A stretch of 64,000 nucleotides of DNA from Natronolimnohabitans innermongolicus JCM 12255. Its GTDB lineage: Archaea; Halobacteriota; Halobacteria; Halobacteriales; Natrialbaceae. The notes under the pieces are model-generated. The model made no database searches. It saw nothing but the letters and a program-made list of their open reading frames with translations, and was not told the origin of the DNA. Positions 34,362-42,102 of this stretch are shown here, in pieces. Location of the stretch: the NCBI RefSeq assembly GCF_000337215.1, contig NZ_AOHZ01000052.1, positions 1-64,000 of the forward strand, read 5' to 3'. A program made the position numbers and the translations under genes. The first letter of the stretch is position 1. Each line of letters opens with the position of its first letter.

Positions 34362-35141
34362 ATGAGCACCGATTCGACCGGGAGAGAAGTGTTCGCCGAC
34401 GTCGACCCCGACCCCGACGCCGTACTGGCCGAGTTCGGCGTGGAATCGCCGGCCGACCTCGTCGACGGCGAAACTGCGGGCGCCCACGACGCGATTCCGG
34501 ACGACCGGATCGACGCCGACGACGAGACGGCTACCGAACTGTTCGCCGGCCTCGAGGACGCCGTCGACGACACCGACGCTGCGGTCGCTGGCGATACCGA
34601 CGACGACGCCGACGACGCAACGGCGACTGCCAGCACCAACTCGGAAGTAACCGACGAGCCGACCGATGCCGTGCCGTTTTCCGACTCGCCGGACGCGTTC
34701 TTCGAGACGCTCGAGGGCGTCTTCGTCGGCTCGCCGACGACGACCCTCTCCCGCGACGGCGACGCGATCGACTCGTCGGCCGCGGAGCTGTCGGCCGTCG
34801 AAGCCGCGACGTCGTTGGGATCACTCGAGACAGCATCCGCCGACCGTAACGAGTCGACCGACGGCGGCGACTCGAGCGAGAACGGAAGCGAACGAAGGCG
34901 CGAACGCGAGCGCACGGCCGAGAGCGAACTCGACGCTGCACCCGAGACTGGGAGCGACGCGACCGGGGACGCTACGACGACGAACGTCGAACCGACGAAC
35001 GCCGCGCCGACGAACCCCCCATCGGGCGGACCGGACACCTCGCTCACGGTACCCGACTCGAGTGCGGGATTAGAACTCGTCGGCGAACCGACGCGGACGC
35101 GGATCTCCGACGACGCGTTCGGCGCGGTGACGCCGCACTAA
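34362..35141 (+). CDS. Acidic haloarchaeal hypothetical protein
   Basis: A 259-residue protein rich in Asp, Glu, Thr and Ser, with no transmembrane helix. The opening 'REVFADVDPDPDAVLAEFGVESPADLVDGE' looks conserved, as does the mid segment 'PFSDSPDAFFETLEGVFVGSPTTTL', which may be short interaction motifs. The long stretches between them (about residues 80-115 and 150-235) are low-complexity and likely disordered. The last residues 'GLELVGEPTRTRISDDAFGAVTPH' read as another conserved piece. The pattern of short conserved islands in a disordered chain suggests an adaptor; no enzyme domain is visible and no family was recognised. Confidence 0.6.
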   Translation: MSTDSTGREVFADVDPDPDAVLAEFGVESPADLVDGETAGAHDAIPDDRIDADDETATELFAGLEDAVDDTDAAVAGDTDDDADDATATASTNSEVTDEPTDAVPFSDSPDAFFETLEGVFVGSPTTTLSRDGDAIDSSAAELSAVEAATSLGSLETASADRNESTDGGDSSENGSERRRERERTAESELDAAPETGSDATGDATTTNVEPTNAAPTNPPSGGPDTSLTVPDSSAGLELVGEPTRTRISDDAFGAVTPH

Positions 35142-35290
35142 GTGCTGGCACCTCGCTGAGACGACCTGCTGTCCGGCGAGTCGATCGAGCACCCGACCCC
35201 GTCCACTGACGCACCGATCCGTCCGTCAGCGGACGCCTCGAGTCGCCGGCGAACGTTCGGCACCGACAGTCGACACGAGCCGTCAGCTAG

Positions 35291-35297
35291 GATAATC
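35291..35297 (+). promoter_or_regulatory. Putative TATA box of the tryptophanase gene
   Basis: GATAATC is centred about 27 bp before the ATG at 35321, indicating a leaderless transcript. Confidence 0.4.
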
Positions 35298-35320
35298 ACG
35301 CGCGGTGACGTTATGCCGGT

Positions 35321-36667
35321 ATGGTCGCCTACAGGTCGAAGGTCGTCGAACGGATCGAGTTACCCGCCAGAGAGCGCCGGGAACGCGCGCTCGAGGAGGC
35401 CGGCTACAACGTCTTCGAACTCCCCTCCGAGGACGTCTATATCGATCTGCTGACCGACAGCGGAACCGGCGCGATGAGTGACGCCCAGTGGGCCGCTCTC
35501 ATGCGCGGCGACGAGTCCTACGCCGGCTCGCGTAGCTTCGACGAACTCGAGTCGGCAGTCGCGGAGGTGATGGGCTTTTCCCGGGTCGTTCCAACTCACC
35601 AGGGTCGGGGCGCGGAGAACGTCCTGTACGGCGCCCTCCTTTCGGACGGTGACGTCGTCCCGAACAACACCCACTTCGACACCACCCGTGCCCACGTCGC
35701 GAATCAAGGCGCGGATCCGGTCGATTGTCCGGTCGCCGGGGCGCGCGACCCGACGGCCGACGGTGAGTTCAAGGGCAACTTCTCGCTCGAGCGCGCCCGC
35801 GAGGTCGTCGACGACGTCGGCGCCGAACGCGTCCCGCTGGTGATCCAGACGATCACGAACAATTCGGCGGCGGGGCAGCCGGTTTCGGTCGAGAACACGC
35901 GGCAGGTGCGTGAGTTTGCCGATCGGATCGACGCGACGTTCGTCATCGACGCCTGTCGGTTCGCCGAGAACGCGGCGTTCGTCCGCCGCCGCGAGGACGA
36001 GTTCGCTGATTACGCCATCGACGAAATCGCCCGCGAACAGTTGCGCCACGCCGACGCCGTCGTCATGAGCGGCAAGAAAGACGGGCTGGCCAACGCGGGC
36101 GGCTTCGTCGCGACCGACGACGCGGACCTCTTCGAGCGGTGCAAGCAGCGAGCGATCCTCTACGAGGGCTTTCCCACCTACGGCGGGATGTCCGGCCGCG
36201 ACGTCGCCGCGATGGCCGTCGGCCTCCGCGAGGCCGTCGAGGAGGGGTACGTTACCGATCGCCTCGAGGAGATTCAGGCCTTCGCCGACCTGCTCGAAGA
36301 CGCCGGCGTGCCGGTCTACACGCCGCCCGGCGGCCACGCGGTCTACCTCGACGCTGGGGCCGCGCTGCCCCACCTCGACGCCGCCGACTTCCCGGGCCAG
36401 GCGCTGGTCTGTGAACTCTACCGCGAGGGCGGCGTCCGCGGCGTCGAACTCGGGAGCTTCGCGTTCCCGGACACTGACCGACCGGAACTCGTCCGGCTGG
36501 CCGTACCGCGGCGAACCTACCACGGCGAACACTTCGAACACGTCGCCGACACCGCCGCGGCGGTCCTCGAGAAGCGGGAGTCGGTCTCGGGACTCGAGGT
36601 CGTCTCCGAACCCGCGAATCCCGAACTGCGTCACTTCACGGCGGCGCTCGCGCCGCTGTCCGACTGA
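35321..36667 (+). CDS. tnaA: Tryptophanase
   Basis: A 448-residue PLP enzyme of the tryptophanase/tyrosine phenol-lyase family; tryptophanase breaks tryptophan into indole, pyruvate and ammonia. The Schiff-base lysine is in 'VVMSGKKDGLANAGG' (second Lys of the pair, Lys253), with 'FVIDACRFAENAAFVRRRE' (the PLP-binding Asp and Arg) upstream and a 'PTHQGRGAENVLYG' start region as in TnaA. The predicted promoter gives a leaderless transcript. There is no tnaC-like leader and no tryptophan permease next to it. Specificity for tryptophan over tyrosine is inferred from family and not proven. Confidence 0.9.
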   Translation: MVAYRSKVVERIELPARERRERALEEAGYNVFELPSEDVYIDLLTDSGTGAMSDAQWAALMRGDESYAGSRSFDELESAVAEVMGFSRVVPTHQGRGAENVLYGALLSDGDVVPNNTHFDTTRAHVANQGADPVDCPVAGARDPTADGEFKGNFSLERAREVVDDVGAERVPLVIQTITNNSAAGQPVSVENTRQVREFADRIDATFVIDACRFAENAAFVRRREDEFADYAIDEIAREQLRHADAVVMSGKKDGLANAGGFVATDDADLFERCKQRAILYEGFPTYGGMSGRDVAAMAVGLREAVEEGYVTDRLEEIQAFADLLEDAGVPVYTPPGGHAVYLDAGAALPHLDAADFPGQALVCELYREGGVRGVELGSFAFPDTDRPELVRLAVPRRTYHGEHFEHVADTAAAVLEKRESVSGLEVVSEPANPELRHFTAALAPLSD

Positions 36668-36709
36668 GCGGACCGGAGAAAACGCTCGCAAAACGGCGTC
36701 GGCCGGCGC

Positions 36710-37075
36710 TCACCTCGAGACGACGTTTTTCGCCTTGCCGCGCAGTCCCGACTCCTGTTCCGGCTCGGGCTCGCCGCCGAGCTGTCGCTTGGCGAAGCTG
36801 CGGACGCCCTGCTGGGCCGGCGGCGAGGTCGCCGCGCGGATCGCCCAGTCGGGGACGGTCTCCTCGATCTCGGCGCGTTTCTCCTCTTTGAGCTGGCTGT
36901 ACTGGCGCAGCGCGAGCCCGACGCCGATGAACAGGCCGGCGTCGACGAGTTCGCGACGGAACCGGGTCTGGTCCTTGCGGAGCGCGATCGCCTTGACGAG
37001 CGAGACGGCGCCGATCGCGAGGTAGATCTTCGAGTTTCGTGACGGGTCGCCGCTGAGTAACCCTCTAAGTGGCAT
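36710..37075 (-). CDS. Haloarchaeal conserved membrane-associated protein
   Basis: A 121-residue basic protein: after MPLRGLLSGDPSRNSK comes a hydrophobic stretch (IYLAIGAVSLVKAIAL), a charged loop with Lys/Arg, a second hydrophobic stretch (LVDAGLFIGVGLALRQY) and a charged, basic C-terminal tail ending KAKNVVSR. Two short membrane helices or one hairpin are likely. The text looks restricted to haloarchaea. Function unknown. It converges with the tryptophanase gene. Confidence 0.6.
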   Translation of the reverse strand: MPLRGLLSGDPSRNSKIYLAIGAVSLVKAIALRKDQTRFRRELVDAGLFIGVGLALRQYSQLKEEKRAEIEETVPDWAIRAATSPPAQQGVRSFAKRQLGGEPEPEQESGLRGKAKNVVSR

Positions 37076-37187
37076 GCGACGCCACGTACCACGGTAAACG
37101 TGTTAAACCTCCGCCGGAACACGCCGGCACGGGCGGTCGCCGTCGGCGACTCGAGGGCGAACGACGCTCCACCGGGTGGACGAGCCG

Positions 37188-37634
37188 TCAGTCGGCCCCG
37201 GTCTCGGAGACGACGCCCCGGTACCGCCGGTCGTCGACCGGCTCGATCGAGAACTCGAGCGACTCGTAGAACGGACGGACGCCCTCGTCGAACCGGGCCG
37301 TCAGTCGGCCCTCCCGCTCGAGGGCGTGCTGGATCAGCGCTCGGCCGATGCCGCGCCCGCGGTGGCGTCGACGGACGCCGATCGCCGCGACGTGGGCGCC
37401 TCCGTAGTCGTTCGCCGTGCCGGACTCGAGGACGATGGTGCCGAGGATCCGTTCGGCGTCGGCGTCGGCGCCGCCGCGTCCGCCGCGGTCGTCGCCGGCG
37501 ACGAGCACGTTTCCCTCCTCGATCCGGATCTCGACGTCGCCCGGCTCGAGCATGGCGGCGTCGAGAATTCGGCGGACCTCGAGGTGGTCGGCGGCGGTGG
37601 CGGTCCGGACGTGGCCGTCTATCGGCGTCGACAT
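37188..37634 (-). CDS. GNAT N-acetyltransferase
   Basis: A 148-residue GNAT-fold acetyltransferase: motif A is 'VHVAAIGVRRRHRGRGIGRALIQHAL' form, specifically 'AAIGVRRRHRGRGIGRALIQ', with the R-x-x-G-x-G/A acetyl-CoA loop RHRGRGIG. The preceding strand 'ILGTIVLESGTANDYGGAHV' and the C-terminal 'GVRPFYESLEFSIEPVDDR' (F-Y-x-x-x-x-F motif B) complete the fold. The closest families acetylate alpha-amino groups of proteins or small amines; the substrate cannot be read. Confidence 0.85.
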   Translation of the reverse strand: MSTPIDGHVRTATAADHLEVRRILDAAMLEPGDVEIRIEEGNVLVAGDDRGGRGGADADAERILGTIVLESGTANDYGGAHVAAIGVRRRHRGRGIGRALIQHALEREGRLTARFDEGVRPFYESLEFSIEPVDDRRYRGVVSETGAD

Positions 37635-37643
37635 CGGTCGTCG

Positions 37644-38186
37644 TCAGGTGTGTCGGTCGACCGCGGTCAACAGGTCGTCGATTTCGGGTCGGTCCATGTT
37701 CGATCGGCCGCGATGGGCGTCGACGACCGAGAGGTCGCCGTCCTCGTCGACGGCCAGGACGATCGCCGTCGGCATGCGTCCGATGAGGTCGAAGTGGCGC
37801 CCGATCGGCCCGAGTCGAACCGGCTGCTCGAACGCCTCGCCCGCGGTCGCGTCGGGATCGGCACAGAGCGGAAACGGGAGGTCGTAGCGATCCTGCCACT
37901 CGCCGACGCGCTCGCGGGGTTCCGGCACGACGGAGACGACCTGACAGCCCCGCTCGCGGAACTCGTCGTAGCGATCGGCGACGGCTCGAACCTGACGGCG
38001 ACACTGTCCCGCGTGGTGGTCGCGGTGGAGCAACAGGAGGACGGCGTCGTGGGCCGGCTCGGCGTCCTCGGTGGTCGTGGGATCGGCCGGCGCGACCGGG
38101 TCGATCAGTTCACCGAGCGTGAGCGGATCCGGCCCCGGACCGACGTTCGGGAGCGTCACCTCGCTCGCGCGGGTCTCGCCAGACAT
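37644..38186 (-). CDS. Redoxin/peroxiredoxin-family protein with one remaining cysteine at the active site
   Basis: A 180-residue thioredoxin-fold protein of the AhpC/TSA superfamily. The active-site strand 'AVLLLLHRDHHAGQCRRQVRAVADRYDEF' corresponds to the usual C-x-x-C motif of the redoxin group, with the first cysteine changed to Ala/Gly (A-G-Q-C). A second cysteine lies further on in 'LPFPLCADPDA'. The strands 'CQVVSVVPEPRERVGEWQDRYDLPF' and 'GRMPTAIVLAVDEDGDLSVVDAHRGRSN' complete the fold. Start is ATG 38186 (MSGETRASE). Activity as a peroxidase cannot be assumed; a one-cysteine mechanism or a loss of activity is possible. It precedes the GNAT gene by nine bases, so the two are probably co-transcribed. 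Confidence 0.75.
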   Translation of the reverse strand: MSGETRASEVTLPNVGPGPDPLTLGELIDPVAPADPTTTEDAEPAHDAVLLLLHRDHHAGQCRRQVRAVADRYDEFRERGCQVVSVVPEPRERVGEWQDRYDLPFPLCADPDATAGEAFEQPVRLGPIGRHFDLIGRMPTAIVLAVDEDGDLSVVDAHRGRSNMDRPEIDDLLTAVDRHT

Positions 38187-38328
38187 GACTCGAGGTACGA
38201 CGGAGGCACGCAAAACGGTCGGGCTTTCAGTGACGTGTTCTCCGAGCCGAAATGCCGCCGACGATCGTCCCGGTCGGCGTATCGACCCGGTCGACGTATT
38301 GATACTCGAGGACGTAGAACGGCGGGGT

Positions 38329-38832
38329 ATGGCCAGTTCCCGGATCGGTGACTACGAGACACGGATCCGCGCGGAACTGCAACGCGCGTTCGACGAAGAG
38401 CACACGCCTCGAGAAACCGCTCGAAGCTTTGCAGTGGGGACGTTTATCACGATGTTGCCGACGTTCGGCGTCGGCCTGGTCGCCTTTCTCGTCCTCGTGT
38501 CCGTCTTCGATTCGATCAGCAAGATCGCGCTGTTCGCGTCGCTGCTCGTGTTCAATCCGGTCGTCAAGTGGGGCGTCTACGCCTCGAGTTTCGCACTCGG
38601 CGTCTTTCTGCTCGGTCCCGTCGAGGGCGCCACCGTGGCCGACGCGTCGCTGCAGGCCGGCCCGGCGATCGTTACTCGGCTGGTCGTCGGCAATCTGATT
38701 CTTGCGGTGATCGCGACGGCGCTCGGGTACGTTGCGATCCACCGACTCGCCACCCGCTACGACGCGACCGAACTCGGCGACGCGCTCGAGACGTTCGTCG
38801 ACGACACGCTCGAGGCGAGTTCGGATCGCTAA
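38329..38832 (+). CDS. DUF2062 membrane protein
   Basis: A 167-residue protein with the DUF2062 text 'SFAVGTFITMLPTFGVGLVAFLVLVSVFDSISKIALFASLLVFNPVVKWGVYASSFALGVFLLG' and a further C-terminal hydrophobic segment 'IVTRLVVGNLILAVIATALGYVAIHRLATRYD', so three to four membrane helices. DUF2062 proteins are widespread but of unknown role; some are fused to glycosyltransferases. I chose ATG 38329 (MASSRIGDYE). Its last four bases overlap the end of the convergent SAMP2-like gene. Confidence 0.8.
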   Translation: MASSRIGDYETRIRAELQRAFDEEHTPRETARSFAVGTFITMLPTFGVGLVAFLVLVSVFDSISKIALFASLLVFNPVVKWGVYASSFALGVFLLGPVEGATVADASLQAGPAIVTRLVVGNLILAVIATALGYVAIHRLATRYDATELGDALETFVDDTLEASSDR

Positions 38833-39068
38833 CCACCGGCGCTAGGCGACCCGCCCTTGATCAGTCGCAACACCGTCAACTCCGCGCTGTCGACGGGCTG
38901 GTCCTCCGGCACGGGTCGACCGTCGACGAGCACGCTCACTTCGTGGGGACTGAGTTCGATCTCGCACAGCAGATCCTGGTAGGTCGGCTCGGCGTCGCCG
39001 TCGGTCGGTACCGACTCGAGATCGATCTCGTGGGTGTCCTCGCCCTTGACGTCGACGGTCACGCGCAT
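38829..39068 (-). CDS. samp2: SAMP2-like ubiquitin-like small archaeal modifier protein
   Basis: A 79-residue beta-grasp protein: 'MRVTVDVKGEDTHEIDLESV ... TYQDLLCEIELSPHEVSVLVDGRPVPEDQPVDSAELTVLRLIKGG' is the SAMP2 pattern, a ubiquitin-like protein used for lysine conjugation and sulfur transfer (tRNA thiolation) through an E1-like UbaA. In known SAMP2 the conserved RLIKGG ends the protein. Here it is followed by SPSAGG, so the protein still ends in Gly-Gly but six residues later. Whether the last GG is used directly or the tail is first cut to expose RLIKGG is open. No UbaA or JAMM protease gene lies nearby. Confidence 0.82.
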   Translation of the reverse strand: MRVTVDVKGEDTHEIDLESVPTDGDAEPTYQDLLCEIELSPHEVSVLVDGRPVPEDQPVDSAELTVLRLIKGGSPSAGG

Positions 39069-39112
39069 GGTCGGGGTTGGGCGAGCGCGGACTTGAGCGC
39101 GTCGCTCTCCCG

Positions 39113-40204
39113 TTAGCTCGCCGGCCCGCCGGCGCCGACCTCGCCGCGGGCCTCGCGGTCGCGCTCGCGGGCGGCCTTTCGGTGGGCGTACAGCGCGATC
39201 CCGAGAGCCCCGAGTCCGAGCAGGAAGACGACGAAATTGAGGAGGCCGCCGAGGTAGGGGATCTGCGTGAGGGCCGCTCCGGCGATCATCCCCACCACCA
39301 GGGCGAGCCAGCGGTTGGTGACGTCGACGAGCGAGAGCAGCCACGCCGCGACGGCGAACCGCCCGTAGACGATCCCCACCCAGACGACGAACGCGAACGC
39401 GAAGCCGCCGATCACCGCGAACGGAATGCCGATCACCGTGATCGCCGTCGCGACCAGGAGGATCGGGACGCCGACGAGCAGTCCGAGACCCGCCAGCCCC
39501 GTCCGGACGGGATCGGTCGCCACCCGACTCGCGACGCGCCCCGAGAACCGCGGGAACAACCAGAGCAACGCGGCGCCGAGCAACAGGTTCAACACGAGCG
39601 TGTAGAGGGCGAACAGGGCCGACGCGACCGACGGGACCGTCGGCGCGATATCGACGCCGATCGACGAGTCCTCCGTGATTTCGCCCGCAACCGCGTCGGT
39701 GTTCCCCTCGAGCGTCCCGTCGTAGCGCAGATCGCCGGCGATCTCGGCGTCGTCGCCGAGCTGGATCGTCTCGGCGCCGATGCCGGCGTCGCCCGCGACG
39801 GTGCCGTCGATCGCGACGCTGGCGGCGCCGACCAGTAGGTCGCCGCCGACGTCCCCGCCGTCGGCGATCGTCACGCTTCCGCCGGCGGCCTCGAGGTCGC
39901 CCTCGACGGTCCCCTCGATCGTCACGCTCCCGGCGGCGATCTCGGCGTCGCCGCCGACCTCGCCTTCGATTCGGACGTCACCGGCGACCGCCGAGAGGTC
40001 GCCCGTTACGGTTCCCTCGACGACGACCGTTCCCGCGAACGCCTCGAGTTCGTCGACCGTCTCGCCCTCCTCGACGACGACCGTTCCTCCGGAGTCGGCG
40101 ACCGACTGGGCGGCGACCGTCGCCGGCAGCGCCCCGACGACGAGCACGACGAGCACGACGAGCGCGACGAGCAACGCCGTTCGACGAGTATTGCTACTTC
40201 TCAT
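39113..40204 (-). CDS. Membrane-anchored polymer-forming (bactofilin-like) repeat protein
   Basis: A 363-residue protein. A signal-anchor segment (residues 9-33, [23 protein letters not shown]) is followed by a repetitive stretch (about 35-180) of the type '[52 protein letters not shown]', the right-handed beta-helix repeat of polymer-forming (DUF583/bactofilin) domains. Several transmembrane helices follow (about 190-345) and a charged tail. The beta-helix thus probably lies outside the cell with the tail inside. Role in cell shape or envelope structure is suggested by family only. Confidence 0.78.
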   Translation of the reverse strand: MRSSNTRRTALLVALVVLVVLVVGALPATVAAQSVADSGGTVVVEEGETVDELEAFAGTVVVEGTVTGDLSAVAGDVRIEGEVGGDAEIAAGSVTIEGTVEGDLEAAGGSVTIADGGDVGGDLLVGAASVAIDGTVAGDAGIGAETIQLGDDAEIAGDLRYDGTLEGNTDAVAGEITEDSSIGVDIAPTVPSVASALFALYTLVLNLLLGAALLWLFPRFSGRVASRVATDPVRTGLAGLGLLVGVPILLVATAITVIGIPFAVIGGFAFAFVVWVGIVYGRFAVAAWLLSLVDVTNRWLALVVGMIAGAALTQIPYLGGLLNFVVFLLGLGALGIALYAHRKAARERDREARGEVGAGGPAS

Positions 40205-40401
40205 AGTGGTAACTTCGCCACCGGCGGTGAAAAACGTGTTATGTTGTTGTCAGGAATGGATAGACTCACGGTCCCGTGATCGTTCACAGTCGAAGTTTTG
40301 TCGCGAGCACCCGCCGATTCAGACTCGTGCGACTCGCAGCGGTCGTCGTCCAACCGGCCGCTGCCCGAATCGATATACGGCTTCGCGCCAATGTCTCACA
40401 T

Positions 40402-40824
40402 ATGTATACGATCCTGATGCCGGTCAAGAGCGAACGGAGTCTCGAGGCGGCCGACTACGTCGCCGCGCTCCCGAACAGCACGGAGACGGTCGAGGTCGTC
40501 GTCTTGAGCGTCTTCGAAGAATTCGAGGCGGCGGACGAAGCGGGCGTCGTCCGGTCGGCGGACCTCTACGACGAGGTCGACCTCCCCTCGGAGGTCACCG
40601 ACGTCGCCCGCGCGCTCGAGGACCGCGGCATCGACGTCACGGTCCGTCGCGAGCACGGCGACCCCGTCGCCGAGATCCTCCGCGTCGCCGAGGAGGTAGA
40701 CGCCGACACGATCGCCATGGCCGGGCAGGATCGCTCCCCGACGGGGAAGGTGCTGTTCGGCAGCGTCATCCAGAGCGTCCTGCTCGAGTCCGACCGCCCG
40801 GTGACGGTGCTTCGCCGGGAGTAG
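40402..40824 (+). CDS. UspA-family universal stress protein
   Basis: A 140-residue UspA-like Rossmann-type protein starting [13 protein letters not shown] (beta strand 1). The ATP-binding C-terminal motif G-x2-G-x9-G(S/T) is present in '[35 protein letters not shown]' (G-x-x-x-x-x-T-G... GSV). The mid-region '[40 protein letters not shown]' is the family strand pair. The start ATG 40402 is preceded by a CACATATG context; a TATA-like stretch is not clear. Role: general stress or small-molecule sensing, unknown in detail. Confidence 0.88.
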   Translation: MYTILMPVKSERSLEAADYVAALPNSTETVEVVVLSVFEEFEAADEAGVVRSADLYDEVDLPSEVTDVARALEDRGIDVTVRREHGDPVAEILRVAEEVDADTIAMAGQDRSPTGKVLFGSVIQSVLLESDRPVTVLRRE

Positions 40825-40984
40825 CGAGTCGGGAACGAGGCTCGAACCTCGAGACTCGCAACTCGCGGTTCGAACTCGGCCGCAATCGGTCGGACTCGAG
40901 GGGGTTCGAACGGACTCGATGTAGCGATGCGCGCCGACTCGAGGGCGAGCGCGAGCGATGCGCGGCCGACGCAGCCTTCGGTCG

Positions 40985-40991
40985 TTTTATC
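40985..40991 (+). promoter_or_regulatory. Putative TATA box of the RFC small-subunit gene
   Basis: The element GTTTTATC is centred about 28 bp before the ATG at 41016, predicting a leaderless transcript. Confidence 0.5.
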
Positions 40992-41015
40992 TTCCGGCCG
41001 CCCCTTGCGAGCGGT

Positions 41016-42008
41016 ATGAGCGAGGCCGACGCCGAGGCGGCGGAGCCGACACCGGGCAAGACCGAGGTCTGGATCGAGAAGTACCGGCCGGAACGGCTCG
41101 ACGAGATCAAAGGTCACGAAAATATCATCCCACGGCTCAAGAACTACGTCGAGCAGGACGACCTGCCCCACATCATGTTCGCAGGGCCGGCCGGCGTCGG
41201 GAAAACTGCCAGCTCACAGGCCATCGCCCGCGAAATCTACGGCGACGACTGGCGCGAGAACTTCCTCGAGCTAAACGCCTCCGATCAGCGGGGCATCGAC
41301 GTCGTCCGCGACCGGATCAAGGACTTTGCGCGCTCCTCGTTCGGCGGCTACAACTACCGCATCATCTTCTTGGACGAGGCCGACGCCCTCACGTCCGACG
41401 CCCAGTCGGCGCTGCGCCGGACGATGGAGCAGTTCTCGAACAACACGCGATTCATCCTCTCGTGTAACTACTCGAGTCAGATCATCGACCCGATCCAGTC
41501 TCGGTGCGCCGTCTTCCGCTTTACCGAACTCACCGACGACGCGATCGAGGCCCAGGTCCGCGAGATCGCCGACACCGAGGGGATCGCCGTGACCGACGAC
41601 GGCGTCGACGCCCTGGTCTACGCGGCCGACGGCGACATGCGAAAGGCGATCAACGGGCTCCAGGCCGCCGCCGTGATGGGCGAGACGGTCGATGAGGAGA
41701 CCGTCTTCGCGATCACCTCCACCGCCCGTCCCGAGGAGGTCGAGGCCATGGTCGACCACGCCATCGCCGGCGACTTCACGGCCGCCCGCGCCGCCCTCGA
41801 GGACCTCCTGATGGAGCGCGGCCTCGCCGGCGGCGACGTCATCGACCAGCTCCACCGCTCCGCCTGGGAGTTCGACATTCCGGAACAAGCGACGGTTCGG
41901 CTGCTCGAGCGACTCGGCGAAGTCGACTACCGGATCACGGAAGGGGCGAACGAGCGCCTCCAGCTCGAGGCGCTGCTGGCGGCGCTGGCCCTCGAGAACG
42001 ACGAGTAG
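41016..42008 (+). CDS. rfcS: Replication factor C small subunit (clamp loader)
   Basis: A 330-residue clamp-loader AAA+ protein. The N-terminal RFC box '[28 protein letters not shown]' leads to Walker A '[11 protein letters not shown]', Walker B '[11 protein letters not shown]' and the SRC motif in '[11 protein letters not shown]', followed by the sensor-2/collar region. It loads PCNA with the RFC large subunit, which is not in the window. The gene is uninterrupted: no intein is inserted at Walker A, although many haloarchaeal RFC small subunits carry one there. It lies about 31 kb from oriC1. Confidence 0.96.
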   Translation: MSEADAEAAEPTPGKTEVWIEKYRPERLDEIKGHENIIPRLKNYVEQDDLPHIMFAGPAGVGKTASSQAIAREIYGDDWRENFLELNASDQRGIDVVRDRIKDFARSSFGGYNYRIIFLDEADALTSDAQSALRRTMEQFSNNTRFILSCNYSSQIIDPIQSRCAVFRFTELTDDAIEAQVREIADTEGIAVTDDGVDALVYAADGDMRKAINGLQAAAVMGETVDEETVFAITSTARPEEVEAMVDHAIAGDFTAARAALEDLLMERGLAGGDVIDQLHRSAWEFDIPEQATVRLLERLGEVDYRITEGANERLQLEALLAALALENDE

Positions 42009-42102
42009 CGCGCCGTCGCGGTCTTTTGGTGGTCGTTTTCGACCGGCTGATCTCACCGACCGTTTCGTCGGTTTCGGCGGTCGTCACCCGTCGAACCGCG
42101 TT

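Noticed and set aside
35141-35290. tnaC-like leader peptide ahead of tryptophanase
   Set aside because: No short ORF with tryptophan codons is present, and the TATA box predicts a leaderless mRNA.
40840-40930. tRNA-like GGTTCGAACTCG sequence
   Set aside because: It resembles a T-arm, but no acceptor, anticodon or D arm can be folded around it.
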